Of a stretch of 64,000 nt of DNA, positions 36,088 to 47,603 are shown one piece after another (the first letter of the stretch is position 1; every line of letters begins with the position of its first letter). Position numbers and translations under genes: made by a program. The stretch is from the NCBI RefSeq assembly GCF_017874735.1, contig NZ_JAGGLV010000026.1, positions 1 to 64,000 of the forward strand. Reading direction: 5' to 3'. Origin of the DNA: Paenibacillus silagei. GTDB lineage: Bacteria > Bacillota > Bacilli > Paenibacillales > Paenibacillaceae. The notes under the pieces were generated by a model that was given only the letters and a program-made list of their open reading frames with translations, was not told where the DNA came from and did no database searches.

Positions 36088-36120
36088 GATTGCTACGCCC
36101 CTTTTCGTCAGCCTTATATT

Positions 36121-36134
36121 TGATTGCGCTTACA
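36121..36134 (-). promoter_or_regulatory. Candidate catabolite-response element (cre) before xylF
   Basis: On the minus strand TGTAAGCGCAATCA matches the cre consensus TGWAANCGNTNWCA at 13 of 14 places. It lies just downstream of an extended -10 (TGCTACACT at about 36152-36144), where CcpA would block transcription of xylFGH when glucose is present. Confidence 0.6.
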
Positions 36135-36274
36135 AAAAAAGTGTAGCATGGAAAAACCGCCCCGGGAGCAGCGATTCCCTGCACTTATTTGCCCTCCACC
36201 CGCATTCTTGGTCTTGTCTGCTGTAATGTAATTCTCCGCCCCGGCTTTCATAGGATAAACCGGGGCAACAGCAC

Positions 36275-36303
36275 AAAAAAGTCCTTGCTCACTCAGCAAG
36301 GAC
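36275..36303 (-). terminator. Terminator overlapping the end of the yesN-type gene
   Basis: On the minus strand GTCCTTGC pairs with GCAAGGAC around TGAGTGA, followed by six T. The TGA stop codon sits in the loop. It separates the sensor operon from xylFGH. Confidence 0.85.
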
Positions 36304-37873
36304 CCGGCTTCTCCTGCTGCTGGCGGAATTCGCTTGGCGTCATCCCCGCAGCCTTCTTGAAGACCCGGCTGAAATAATTCGGGTCCTTATAGCCTACTTC
36401 ATAGCAGATTTCCTTCAGGTTCAGCTGATCCTCAGAGATCAGGCGTTTCGCTTCATTCATCCGCAGCCGTGTGACATAGTCGATGAAGGTCTCTCCTTCA
36501 TGCTGCCGGAATAATTTGCTGAAATAATGCGGGCTCAGGTTCACATATTCAGCCGTCTGCTCCATGGAGATATCCTCTTTATATTTCTGGCTGATATAGA
36601 GCAGCGCCCGCTGATGCACATGGGACCGGTGATGCTCCTGCTCCTCCTCCAGGCCATCGATCAGCCGCTCCAGCCAGGACTCCGCGCTTAACCGCAGAGC
36701 ACGCGGATCTTCCGCTGCGTTCAGCGAAGCCAGCAGCTCTGCACCGGCCGTGGAGTGAACGCCTCTGGCCAGGAACAGCAGCAGGCCGGTTACCTCCCCA
36801 CGCACGGCGGACAGCGGATGGTCCCCTCCTTGCTCGAAGGAGTCATACAGCAGGCTGAAGCGCTGGGCGGCCTCCTGCTTGCTGCGCTGGAGCAGGGCGG
36901 TAAGCAGCTTCTTCTCTTCATCCAGAGAGACCGCCGTCTGCCCCGAGCTCTGGATCATATCATCGTAATGGTGCACACCGAATGAATGCTGGTGGTCCGC
37001 ACATACGCGGACGGCTTCGCGGTAGGAACGGCTAAGCCCGTCCCAGCCTTCACGGATCGAGCCGATCCCGACGCCAAGGGGCAGGCTGAAGCGCTCCCGG
37101 GTATAGGTGCGGAGCCGCTCTCCCCAGTCCAGCGAGCTGACGCGCTGGGAATATCCGGTCCTCCCCGGCGGCAAGGGAATGAACAGCGCCAGCTGATGCC
37201 CGGCCAGCGGTCCGGCGAGGCAGCCCAGTCCTGTTTTGGCAAACTGCTTGACCGCCTCATAGATCTCCCGCTTGGACTGCCGGAACGTCTCCCAGCCGCT
37301 CTCCCCGTGCCGGGGGAATGACAGGACCATCGCGTAGCCCTTGCTGAAATGCAGCTCCAGCAGCCCGGCCAGCTGCTCCGGCTCCAGATCCTGCACATGC
37401 TCCAGCATCAGCATCAGGGTCAGCTCATTCTCGGCCAGCGGCAGCAGATGGGCCAGCTTTTCCTGCAGCTCCAGCTGTTCATTCCTGCGCCGCCGCTCCT
37501 CCCCGATGACCGCCATCAGCTTCCTCAGCACCTCCGCCACCTCTTCCCGCCGGGCCGGCTTCAGCAGATAGTCGCGCACACCCAGCAGCAGCCCCTCCTT
37601 GGCATACGCGAAGTAATCATGGGCCGTAATCATCACAATCTGCGCCGCCGGAAGCTTCTCCCGAATCTGCCGCACCGCCTCCAGCCCATGAATCCCGGGC
37701 ATCTTAATATCCATGAAAATCATATCCGGCCGGTGCTCCTCCGCCAGCTGAATCGCCTTCCGCCCGTTCCCCGCATGCAGGAATTCGAATTTGTCCGGGA
37801 TAAGATGCCGGATCATCAGCTCCAGCCCCTCCCGCTCCAGTGCTTCATCATCTGCGATCAGCAGCTTGTACAT
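36293..37873 (-). CDS. YesN-type response regulator (AraC family)
   Basis: A 526-residue response regulator: receiver domain with D55 in IFMDIKMPG, a long middle region, and a C-terminal AraC-type double helix-turn-helix (SPHYFSKLFRQHEGETF and ICYEVGYKDPNYFSRVFK). It is the output of the LytS-type kinase encoded just upstream (35 bp). In Clostridium beijerinckii the equivalent YesN activates xylFGH in response to xylose; here the same gene order predicts the same role. Confidence 0.9.
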   Translation of the reverse strand: MYKLLIADDEALEREGLELMIRHLIPDKFEFLHAGNGRKAIQLAEEHRPDMIFMDIKMPGIHGLEAVRQIREKLPAAQIVMITAHDYFAYAKEGLLLGVRDYLLKPARREEVAEVLRKLMAVIGEERRRRNEQLELQEKLAHLLPLAENELTLMLMLEHVQDLEPEQLAGLLELHFSKGYAMVLSFPRHGESGWETFRQSKREIYEAVKQFAKTGLGCLAGPLAGHQLALFIPLPPGRTGYSQRVSSLDWGERLRTYTRERFSLPLGVGIGSIREGWDGLSRSYREAVRVCADHQHSFGVHHYDDMIQSSGQTAVSLDEEKKLLTALLQRSKQEAAQRFSLLYDSFEQGGDHPLSAVRGEVTGLLLFLARGVHSTAGAELLASLNAAEDPRALRLSAESWLERLIDGLEEEQEHHRSHVHQRALLYISQKYKEDISMEQTAEYVNLSPHYFSKLFRQHEGETFIDYVTRLRMNEAKRLISEDQLNLKEICYEVGYKDPNYFSRVFKKAAGMTPSEFRQQQEKPGPC

Positions 37874-37908
37874 CGTTATCGCTTCCCCTTCACTTCATAT
37901 GAGTGCCT

Positions 37909-39342
37909 CTAGGCCGAGGTCCGGAAGGGCAGCCGGAACAGCACCGCCGTCCCCTGCCCTTCACTGCTGTTGATCTCGATGAGCTGCTGGCCGTCGAAGA
38001 ATAAATGCAGTCTTTTGAAAACATTATGTGTCCCAAGCCCCGTAGACTGGCCCTTGCTGCTGGAATGCGGCGCCTCCTGCTGAATCGATCCCATCAGCCG
38101 GGCTACCGTCTCGCGGTTCATGCCCGCTCCGTTATCGCTGATTACAATCTCCACCTGCCCGCTGCGGTAACGGATCGATAGCGTAAGTATAGCCCCCTCC
38201 TCCATCTGCTCCAGACCGTGAACGAAGGCATTCTCAAAGATCGGCTGCAGCGTCAGACACGGCACCATCCCGTCCATCGCCTGCTCATCAATCTCCATCT
38301 CAAAAGCAATCCGGTCCCGGAAGCGGGCCCGCTGGATGTTGATATACTCGTTCACATGCTCGACCTCCTCGCGCAGCGGAACAGCCTGGTCCAGCTTTTG
38401 CAGATTATAGCGGAGCAGACGCGAGACAGACACGGTCAGATCGCTGGTTCTCGCCGCCCCTTCCAGATACGCAAGCTTGGCGATGGAATTCAGTGTGTTG
38501 AACAGGAAATGCGGATTGATCTGGCTCTGCAGCATTTTCAGCTCCAGCTCCTTGACCAGCCGGTCCTTCTCCGCACTCTTGATGTTCTCCTTCATCAGCT
38601 CCTGGATATTATCGATCATCCCGTTAAAAGCGCGGCACAGTATGCTGATCTCATCGTTATTAACACTCTCCGGCGCCTTGGTATCCATCCGTCCCTTCGA
38701 GATTTGCTTGGCCGTTGCCACCAGGCGGCGGATCGGTCCGGTAATGCTGCTGGACAGCCAGACGGCCATACAGATGCTAAGCAGCGCCGCGGTGATCACC
38801 AGCAGACTGCCCATCCGGTTCAGCTTCGCTGTCGTAGACATAATCTCGGCGTAGATCGGCTTATATTGGTCCAGCTCCAAATCGACCAGCTCCTGGGCCT
38901 CCTCACGGATGAACCGCTGCGTCTGCTCCGCCTCGATATAGGCACCTGCCAGCGAATTCGCATCCTGTCCGTCAATCTCCGTGATCATCTGGCCCGCCTG
39001 CTCGACAAAAGTATCAATAAGGTGGCTATAGTTCATCAGCGGAAGGCCGCTGCCCCCGATGGTATTCATCCCGTCCAGCCTGCTGCGCAGCTCCAGTACC
39101 GCGCCCAGATGCTTCTCCACCTCTGGGAAGCTGTCGGTATCCACCTGCATAATGAAGCGGTTCAAGGAGCGCATATTCTCGCCGACCTCATAGGATACCT
39201 CCTTATACAGCATGATCCGGTTCATCATCAGGTGGTAGCTCTCCTGCACATTCTTCCCGCTCTGGAACAGTACGAAGGAGATCGAGCTCATCAGCAGCAC
39301 CAGCAGCGGAATACAGATCAGCAGCTTCAGGCGGATACTCAT
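37909..39342 (-). CDS. LytS/YesM-type sensor kinase
   Basis: A 477-residue kinase with membrane segments near 7-27 and 178-198, an extracellular helical domain between them, HAMP, then a LytS/YesM-type kinase domain. The phospho-acceptor is the His in INPHFLFNTLNSI (about 278), and the ATP-binding DNGAGMN and GLGTHNVFKRL motifs follow. Its start overlaps the stop of the sugar-binding sensor gene (ATGA), so they are made together. Best match to the XylFII-LytS type xylose sensor. Confidence 0.9.
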   Translation of the reverse strand: MSIRLKLLICIPLLVLLMSSISFVLFQSGKNVQESYHLMMNRIMLYKEVSYEVGENMRSLNRFIMQVDTDSFPEVEKHLGAVLELRSRLDGMNTIGGSGLPLMNYSHLIDTFVEQAGQMITEIDGQDANSLAGAYIEAEQTQRFIREEAQELVDLELDQYKPIYAEIMSTTAKLNRMGSLLVITAALLSICMAVWLSSSITGPIRRLVATAKQISKGRMDTKAPESVNNDEISILCRAFNGMIDNIQELMKENIKSAEKDRLVKELELKMLQSQINPHFLFNTLNSIAKLAYLEGAARTSDLTVSVSRLLRYNLQKLDQAVPLREEVEHVNEYINIQRARFRDRIAFEMEIDEQAMDGMVPCLTLQPIFENAFVHGLEQMEEGAILTLSIRYRSGQVEIVISDNGAGMNRETVARLMGSIQQEAPHSSSKGQSTGLGTHNVFKRLHLFFDGQQLIEINSSEGQGTAVLFRLPFRTSA

Positions 39343-40328
39343 AGGCTCTCTCCCTCCTGCACATTGGTCTTATCCAGTACCTTCACTCCGGTATAATACC
39401 GGGTTTGTAAATGGGCACCTTTAAAATAATCATGGAGCAGCCGGACCGCCATATTCCCCATAAGGTAAGGCTGCTGTGCGACAGTCGCTGTGATCGCCCC
39501 CCGGCTGATGGCATCCAGCGTCTCCGCCTGATTATCGAAGCCGATAATGGTCAGCGGACCGCGCTTCAGGCTCCTCGATGCCTGCAAGACTCCCAGCGCA
39601 TCCGTTGAACTGGTGCCGACCATGACATCGATCTCCGGATGATAGCGCAGCATATCCGCTGCCTGCTGGATCGCCTCCATATGCGAGATGTTGGAGCTGC
39701 GGACATCGACAATCTCCATGCCGTCGTAGTCTTTTACGATACTTTTCAGCCCGTCCAGACGCTGAAGCTGGTTCTTGGCCAGCTCGCTGCCGATGATTAC
39801 GCCTATTTTGCCTTTTCCGCCGGTCGTTTTCACTACCATGCGCCCCAGCGCCTCACCTGCAGCCACATTGTCAGTTCCCACATAGGCCAGTCTCCGGCTG
39901 GCCGGAGCATCCGTGTCAATCGTGATCACCGGAATCCCCCGGTTCACCGCCTTATCAATCACCGGCGTGAACTTCTCGTCGTTGAGCCCCTGGACGATGA
40001 TGGCATCCGCTTTAGCGGCAATCGCTTTTTCCAGCAGGCTGATCTGCTCCTCCATGTTATTGCGCACCGGTCCCGTGAATTCGATCTCTATCCCGTATTT
40101 CGCTGCGGCCTCTGCGGCCCCCTTCTCGACCATCTCCCAGTAAGGGTGGTACCGCTCCTGCTCGATCAGCACAATATGATATCCGGGCTTGTCCTGACTG
40201 GGCTGGCCGCTTAATTCCTTGACAATATTGCCCATCCGGGCAGAATGGCGCGCGAAGCCTATAAACAAATATGACAACAGTATAAAAAGCACAATAACCC
40301 CAACGCCGCTGACCCACTTCTTATCCAT
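39339..40328 (-). CDS. Membrane-anchored sugar-binding sensor (XylFII-like)
   Basis: A 329-residue protein with an N-terminal membrane anchor (about 4-25, no lipobox) and a periplasmic-binding-protein domain of the ribose/xylose type (GYHIVLIEQERYHPYWEMVEKG onward). Being tethered and co-translated with the kinase, not with the transporter, marks it as a sensor subunit. Start is the ATG at 40328, six bases after GAGGTG; the in-frame extension to 40376 has no such site. Xylose sensing is inferred from the C. beijerinckii XylFII system. Confidence 0.85.
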   Translation of the reverse strand: MDKKWVSGVGVIVLFILLSYLFIGFARHSARMGNIVKELSGQPSQDKPGYHIVLIEQERYHPYWEMVEKGAAEAAAKYGIEIEFTGPVRNNMEEQISLLEKAIAAKADAIIVQGLNDEKFTPVIDKAVNRGIPVITIDTDAPASRRLAYVGTDNVAAGEALGRMVVKTTGGKGKIGVIIGSELAKNQLQRLDGLKSIVKDYDGMEIVDVRSSNISHMEAIQQAADMLRYHPEIDVMVGTSSTDALGVLQASRSLKRGPLTIIGFDNQAETLDAISRGAITATVAQQPYLMGNMAVRLLHDYFKGAHLQTRYYTGVKVLDKTNVQEGESL

Positions 40329-40361
40329 CCCGTTCACCTCAACCAACATCCTACCCCGGGT

Positions 40362-40391
40362 TGTAACCGGTTGCAATACTTATTATGTCAA
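40362..40391 (-). promoter_or_regulatory. Promoter and candidate cre before the XylFII-like gene
   Basis: A perfect TTGACA (-35) reads on the minus strand at 40391-40386. About ten bases downstream, over the expected -10 region, is the near-palindrome TGTAACCGGTTGCA (40362-40375), which fits the cre consensus at 13 of 14 positions. A clear -10 hexamer is not seen. Catabolite repression of the sensor operon is inferred; another LacI-family repressor could use the site. Confidence 0.5.
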
Positions 40392-40439
40392 AGATAATTC
40401 ATGCAGGGGGCAGTTAGGCTAATGTATTCTTCGTAAATT

Positions 40440-40660
40440 CGTTCGAACTAATTTAGCTCACATCTGGTGATTCAGGAGCACTAATGCTCTTCATTTACTC
40501 ATTTGGCTAACTTCTGGTGGATTCAGGAGCACTAATGCTCTTCATTTGCTCATTTGACTAACTTCTGCTCGATTCAGGAGCACTAATGCTCCTCATTTAC
40601 TCATTTGGCTAACTTCTGGTGGATTCAGGAGCACTTGTGCTCCTCATCATGAGCTGTTAT
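40440..40660 (+). repeat. 51-bp tandem repeat array, locus 3 (4 units)
   Basis: TTCAGG at 40471, 40522, 40573 and 40624, exactly 51 bp apart. The cores are AGGAGCACTAATGCTCTT and AGGAGCACTAATGCTCCT, followed by CATTTRCTCATTTGNCTAACTTCTGNT. It is the same family and orientation as loci 1 and 2. It lies between the sensor operon start and the zapA-like gene end. Confidence 0.9.
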
Positions 40661-40850
40661 CGCCAAGTGTTGCACATTTTGCAGGATTCATATCGGATTG
40701 TAGCTTGAGAACGCCAAATGTTGCACATTTTGCAGGAATGTTACCAGTGGAGCGGTCGTTGGCTGAGTTATGTTGCATTCTGGGCAGGATTTCCCGCAAT
40801 TTGCTGCCTCAGAAGTACGAATGTTGTATTTAGTGCAGGATTTGTCCAAG
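40661..40850 (+). repeat. Second tandem repeat family with 51-52-bp period
   Basis: The motif TGTTGCAcattTTGCAGGA starts (TGTTGC) at 40668 and 40719 and in diverged form at 40771 (TGTTGCATTCTGGGCAGGA) and 40822 (TGTTGTATTTAGTGCAGGA). Periods are 51, 52 and 51 bp. Sequence differs from the TTCAGG family but the length is the same and it directly continues that array. No gene or terminator is recognised in 40850-41068. Confidence 0.75.
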
Positions 40851-41068
40851 ATGGCAGCCTAGATGTCTTCTTCACTCCCCCTTCCCTTCACCAACTTCCC
40901 CCCTAGTAGAAATTACTTCTGTCCCATACTTCACTTCAGCCAACTTTAGAGCAGCAGCCCCCCCTTGCAGTCCCCTAAGGAGGAATCCGTTCCCCGTCCC
41001 TGCACAGCAGAAAAAGCCGTTCTAAGCATTCCTGCTTACAACAGCTCTTCCTGTGATGCATCCGCCAT

Positions 41069-43534
41069 TCAACTGTCCTGTTCGATCAGTTGAATCCATT
41101 CATTATATTCACTCTGTAGCTTGGAATATTCCGCCTGCAAGCTGCGATGCTCCTGGGACAGCTTCTCGAGCTCTCCCTGCTGCAGCTCGAACTGGGCCTG
41201 AACCAGCCGCAGCTGGCCTTGGACCATCTCATAGCTCTCGCCGATCTCATCCAGCTGCTGCGCCGCCTCAGTACGTGAGCGGCTGACTGCTTCCGCCTGA
41301 GCCTCGGCTTCACCGGCCTCCTGCTGCCAGATCTCAATCTCCTCACGCAGCTGTGCTTCCTGCTCATTCCACTGCTGCTCGCGCTGTTGAAGCTCCTCAA
41401 ATTTCTGCTTCCAGGTAGCTTCGTACTCCCGGGTCTCGCGGAGTGCTTCCTGCTGCTCCGCCGCCGCAGCGGCAGCTTCACGGCCCGCCTCATACAGCTC
41501 TTCCAGACGCCGCGCAGCTTCCTCGCCTTCGGCTTCCAGCAGTTCGTAGCGTTCCTTCAGCTGCTCCCCGTCCTGAAGAATCTCATCGTACTGGGCGATA
41601 AGTTCCTCGTAACGGCCGCGCAGCGTAGCCAGTTCCTTGCGGGCTGCTTCTGCCGCCTCCTGCTGAACAGCAAGCTCCTGCTCCGCTTCGGCACGCAGAC
41701 GCGCCTCCTGATCAAGCTGCTGAACCATTCCGTCTGCCTGTCCGCGAAGAGTCTCCACTTCGCGCTGCAAGGCTGCCGACTTCTCCCCTTCTTCCAGAAG
41801 GTTCATCTCCAGCTCGCTGATGTCCTCCATATGCTTGTTCGCACGTTCCTGCCAGGATGCCGCTTCCTCTGCCGTACGGTCGAATTCGACCTGCGTCCGG
41901 CTGAGCTGATCTGCGGTCTCCCGCAGCGATGCGCGCAGTGCTGCCGCTTCTTCCTGCGTTAGCTCATAACGCTGGCGCAGCCCTTCCAGTTCATCGTTCA
42001 GCAGATTGCCAAGCTCCTTAGCAGTATGCAGCTCCTCCTGCGCTTCACTTAGCTTGCCCTCTACATCCCGAAGTTCGCTGCGGATATCCACCGCCTCGCT
42101 CTGTGTAGCCGCAACCTGATTACGCAGCTCATCCAGTTCTTCGTTCAACAGGGTGCCGAGCTCGCTCGCCGTGTGCAGTTCTTCCAGCGCAGCGCTTAGC
42201 TTGCCCTCTGCGTCCCGCAGCTCGCTGCGGAGCTCCGCCGCCTCGTTCTGTGCAGCTACAGCCTGCTTGCGCAGCCCTTCCAGCTCTTCGTTCAGCAGGG
42301 TGCCCAGCTCGTTCGCCGTGCTCAGCTCTTCCAGCGCAGCGCTTAGCTTGTCCTCTGCTTCCCGCAGCCCGCTCCGGAGCGCTTCTGCCTCGCTCTGCGA
42401 AGCCGCAGCCTGCTTGCGCACTTCCTCCAGCGCCGCACTCTGCTGCTCTCCTTGCTCAGCGGCAAGCTTCAGCTCTTCGCCAAGCTGCTCCTCCCGCTTC
42501 AGCACAGCTTCGTACTGCGCCAGCAGCGTCAGCCGCGCATCGCGTTCACCCTTAAGCCCGGCTTCCGCCGCACGCAGCCGGGACTGGAGCTGCCCGGTTC
42601 CGCCGCGCAGCTCGCCAAGCTGCTTCTCCAGCTCCTGAAGCTGCTGCTTGTGCCGGTGCTCCTGCGTCCCCTGGGACTGCCGCAGCTCCTTGTTCTTGGC
42701 CAGCTCCTTCTCAAGCGCTTCCCGCTCCCCGGTAAGCTCACTTGTGAGCGCAGCCTTGGTATCAGCCAGCTCCTTGCTTAACGTGGAGCGGATCTCCACG
42801 ATCTCGCTGCCCATCGACTCCCGGGTCTCATGCAGCTCCTGCTCCAGGGCAGACAACGTCTCTGTCTTCTCGCGGATCAGTGTCTCGCGCAGCTGCTCCA
42901 ATTCCTGCTGATGGGCAGCCTTCATCTCTTCCAGCTGCTGCAGCCGCATGGCTTCTGCGGCTTCCAGCTCCTGACGCGCTGCCTCGCGGCCCGCAGCCTG
43001 CTCTGCTTCATGGCCCTCGCGCAGCGCCTTCAGCTCATCCTCGCGTACCTTCAGCTCCTGCACCAGCTGCTCGCGGCCGGCGGCCGCAGCCTGCTTCTCT
43101 TCCTCCAGCAGCTGGGCATGCAGCTGCCTCTCCTGCTCCTGCTGCTCCAGATGCCTTGAGCGTTCTTCTTCGGCAGCGGCAATCAGCCTCGCCGCCTCTT
43201 CCTTCGCAGCCGCTTCCAGCTTCTCATATTCTTCCTGCTGTTCACGCTGCGCTTCCTGAAGGCGTGACACCTCCACTCGAAGCTCGGTACGTTCACCGGT
43301 CAGCATATTCAGCTCATTCTTGAAATCCTGAACCTGGATTGCCTGCTCTGCCATATGTACAGCTGTAAGCACCGCAATCCGCGGCGTATCCAGTCTGGAA
43401 TGTGATTTCGATATTGCACGCATATGCTCATCGACATGACGGGCGACCTGTTTCATATATTCTGTGCTGCTTCCTACAAGCTTGTAGGAAGTTCCGTATA
43501 TCTCCACGGCGACACGGGTCCGGTCCATAGCCAC
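41069..43534 (-). CDS. zapA: ZapA-domain protein fused to giant coiled coil
   Basis: An 821-residue protein. Residues 1-90 are a ZapA domain (VAVEIYGTSYKLVGSSTEYM, TPRIAVLTAVHMAEQA), which promotes FtsZ bundling at the division septum. In B. subtilis ZapA is only about 85 residues. The rest is a nearly continuous Glu/Gln/Leu/Ala-rich coiled coil. It includes three to four copies of a 49-residue unit (seven heptads; DNA period 147 bp, anchors at 42048, 42195 and 42342) with core KLSAALEELHTASELGTLLN. GTG start with AAAGGAGG eight bases upstream. It follows pheT, as zapA follows pheT-rnhC in Bacillus. Confidence 0.88.
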   Translation of the reverse strand: MAMDRTRVAVEIYGTSYKLVGSSTEYMKQVARHVDEHMRAISKSHSRLDTPRIAVLTAVHMAEQAIQVQDFKNELNMLTGERTELRVEVSRLQEAQREQQEEYEKLEAAAKEEAARLIAAAEEERSRHLEQQEQERQLHAQLLEEEKQAAAAGREQLVQELKVREDELKALREGHEAEQAAGREAARQELEAAEAMRLQQLEEMKAAHQQELEQLRETLIREKTETLSALEQELHETRESMGSEIVEIRSTLSKELADTKAALTSELTGEREALEKELAKNKELRQSQGTQEHRHKQQLQELEKQLGELRGGTGQLQSRLRAAEAGLKGERDARLTLLAQYEAVLKREEQLGEELKLAAEQGEQQSAALEEVRKQAAASQSEAEALRSGLREAEDKLSAALEELSTANELGTLLNEELEGLRKQAVAAQNEAAELRSELRDAEGKLSAALEELHTASELGTLLNEELDELRNQVAATQSEAVDIRSELRDVEGKLSEAQEELHTAKELGNLLNDELEGLRQRYELTQEEAAALRASLRETADQLSRTQVEFDRTAEEAASWQERANKHMEDISELEMNLLEEGEKSAALQREVETLRGQADGMVQQLDQEARLRAEAEQELAVQQEAAEAARKELATLRGRYEELIAQYDEILQDGEQLKERYELLEAEGEEAARRLEELYEAGREAAAAAAEQQEALRETREYEATWKQKFEELQQREQQWNEQEAQLREEIEIWQQEAGEAEAQAEAVSRSRTEAAQQLDEIGESYEMVQGQLRLVQAQFELQQGELEKLSQEHRSLQAEYSKLQSEYNEWIQLIEQDS

Positions 43535-43678
43535 AGTTGTGCCCTCCTTTGTATGTGTGCGGATTCTAAGTTGGTTTCTTTGCTCTTGCTCCTATTGTAG
43601 CGTGATTTCCTGACCTTTGGCAAAAGCACGCGTCCATTGCATTTATTTGCATGTTCCTCCGCACTTCACAAGGGTACA

Positions 43679-43727
43679 GAAAAGCCGCAGGGAATCTCTG
43701 TTTCTAAATGGATTCGCTGCGGCTTTG
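43679..43727 (-). terminator. Terminator of the pheST unit
   Basis: AAAGCCGCAGCGAATC and GATTCCCTGCGGCTTTT pair on the minus strand with a loop of about 14 bases, followed by TTTTCTG. Confidence 0.8.
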
Positions 43728-43738
43728 CACAATTCCTG

Positions 43739-46183
<2,445 letters not shown>

Positions 46184-46299
46184 AATCGCACACTTCCTTT
46201 TTGTTTCAGATGTATTGATCTCCATGCCGGTTGTGCCTGAACGCAGAACATGCAGGAAAAGGCAGTGCGCTCCCATGCTCACTTTAGCGTATCCTGTAA

Positions 46300-46440
46300 T
46301 AGCAGGACCTACAGAGAATATTTGGACTTCCGGCCGCTGTTGTATTTGAATTTCCTGATCAGAACCGCTTCACGCGGTAGAAATTCAAATACAAAGGCGG
46401 ACGCTAGCGCTCCTACAGTTCCAAAATTCCCCTCCGGCCC
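46300..46440. repeat. Long palindromic element between pheS and pheT
   Basis: TTGTATTTGAATTTC (46340-46354) is exactly complementary to GAAATTCAAATACAA (46380-46394). The 25 bases between hold a second hairpin, ACCGC-TTCAC-GCGGT. Weaker pairing continues outside, from GGACTTCCGGCCGC to GGCGGACGCTAGC. It lies in the transcribed space between pheS and pheT and looks like a small interspersed palindromic element that inserted there. Confidence 0.75.
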
Positions 46441-46532
46441 TTCTATTACAGTCTTTGATTCAAAGTAAACCAGCACCTCAGTACCTTTTCATGCAATCGT
46501 CCAACACGCCCCCGCGCACATCCGCCAAATCC

Positions 46533-47567
46533 CTAAATACCCTTGAACTGCTTCACAAAGCCCATATCATTCGTGTAGAAGTAGCGGATGTCATCGATGC
46601 CGTATTTCAGCATCGCGATCCGTTCCGCACCCATGCCGAACGCGAAGCCGCTGTAAACTTCCGGATCGTATCCGCCCATCCGCAGCACATTCGGGTGCAC
46701 CATACCGGCGCCGAGAATCTCCAGCCAGCCGCTCTGCTTGCAGAGACGGCAGCCGCTGCCGCCGCATTTGAAGCAGTTCACATCCACCTCAACGCTAGGC
46801 TCGGTGAACGGGAAGAAGCTGGGGCGCAGACGGATACCCGCGCTAGGTCCGAACATCTCCTTGGTGAACTGCTGCAGGGTACCCTTCAGGTCGCTCATGC
46901 GGATATTGCGGCCGATGACCAGGCCTTCAATCTGATGGAACTGGAAGGAGTGGGTCGCATCGTCATCGTCGCGGCGGAAGACTTTGCCGGGACAGATGAT
47001 TTTGACCGGAGATTCCCCGTTCGCCGCCTGCATGGTACGCACCTGTACCGGCGAGGTCTGGGTACGCATCAGAATATCATCCGTGATATAGAAGGAATCC
47101 TGCATGTCCCGGGCCGGATGGTTCTTCGGCAGGTTCAGCGCCTCGAAGTTGTAATAGTCCGTCTCCACCTCCGGCCCTTCAGCGATCCGGAAGCCCATGC
47201 CGATGAAGATATCCTCGATCTCCTGGAGCACCCGGCTCAGCGGATGAATCCCGCCCTGCGGCAGGCCGCGGCCCGGCAGGGTTACATCGACCTTCTCCGC
47301 ATTCAGGCGGCTCTCTGTCTCCTGCTGCTGGAACAGCTCCTGCTTGGCGCTGATCACCTCTTCAATGGCGCTGCGCACCAGATTGGCCACCTGGCCGATC
47401 ACCGGACGCTCCTCCGCGCTTAATCCGCCCATACCGCGCAGAACCTCTGTCAGCTCGCCTTTTTTGCCAAGGTATTTGACGCGCAGGTCATTCAGAATCT
47501 GCGGATCGTTTACCGCCTGCAGCTTCGTCAGCGCCTCAGCCTTCAGTGCTTCCAATTTGTCTTTCAT
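46533..47567 (-). CDS. pheS: Phenylalanine-tRNA ligase alpha subunit
   Basis: A 344-residue alpha subunit with the N-terminal coiled-coil ([17 protein letters not shown]), motif 2 ([20 protein letters not shown]) and motif 3 ([18 protein letters not shown]). It charges tRNA-Phe with PheT. Start is the ATG at 47567 with GAGGGGG about 11 bases upstream; the in-frame extension runs back through the T-box terminator and is not translated. Expression is controlled by the T-box leader. Confidence 0.96.
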   Translation of the reverse strand: MKDKLEALKAEALTKLQAVNDPQILNDLRVKYLGKKGELTEVLRGMGGLSAEERPVIGQVANLVRSAIEEVISAKQELFQQQETESRLNAEKVDVTLPGRGLPQGGIHPLSRVLQEIEDIFIGMGFRIAEGPEVETDYYNFEALNLPKNHPARDMQDSFYITDDILMRTQTSPVQVRTMQAANGESPVKIICPGKVFRRDDDDATHSFQFHQIEGLVIGRNIRMSDLKGTLQQFTKEMFGPSAGIRLRPSFFPFTEPSVEVDVNCFKCGGSGCRLCKQSGWLEILGAGMVHPNVLRMGGYDPEVYSGFAFGMGAERIAMLKYGIDDIRYFYTNDMGFVKQFKGI

Positions 47568-47603
47568 GGCTTGTACTGCCCCCTCAAATCTCGTATTGTT
47601 CAA

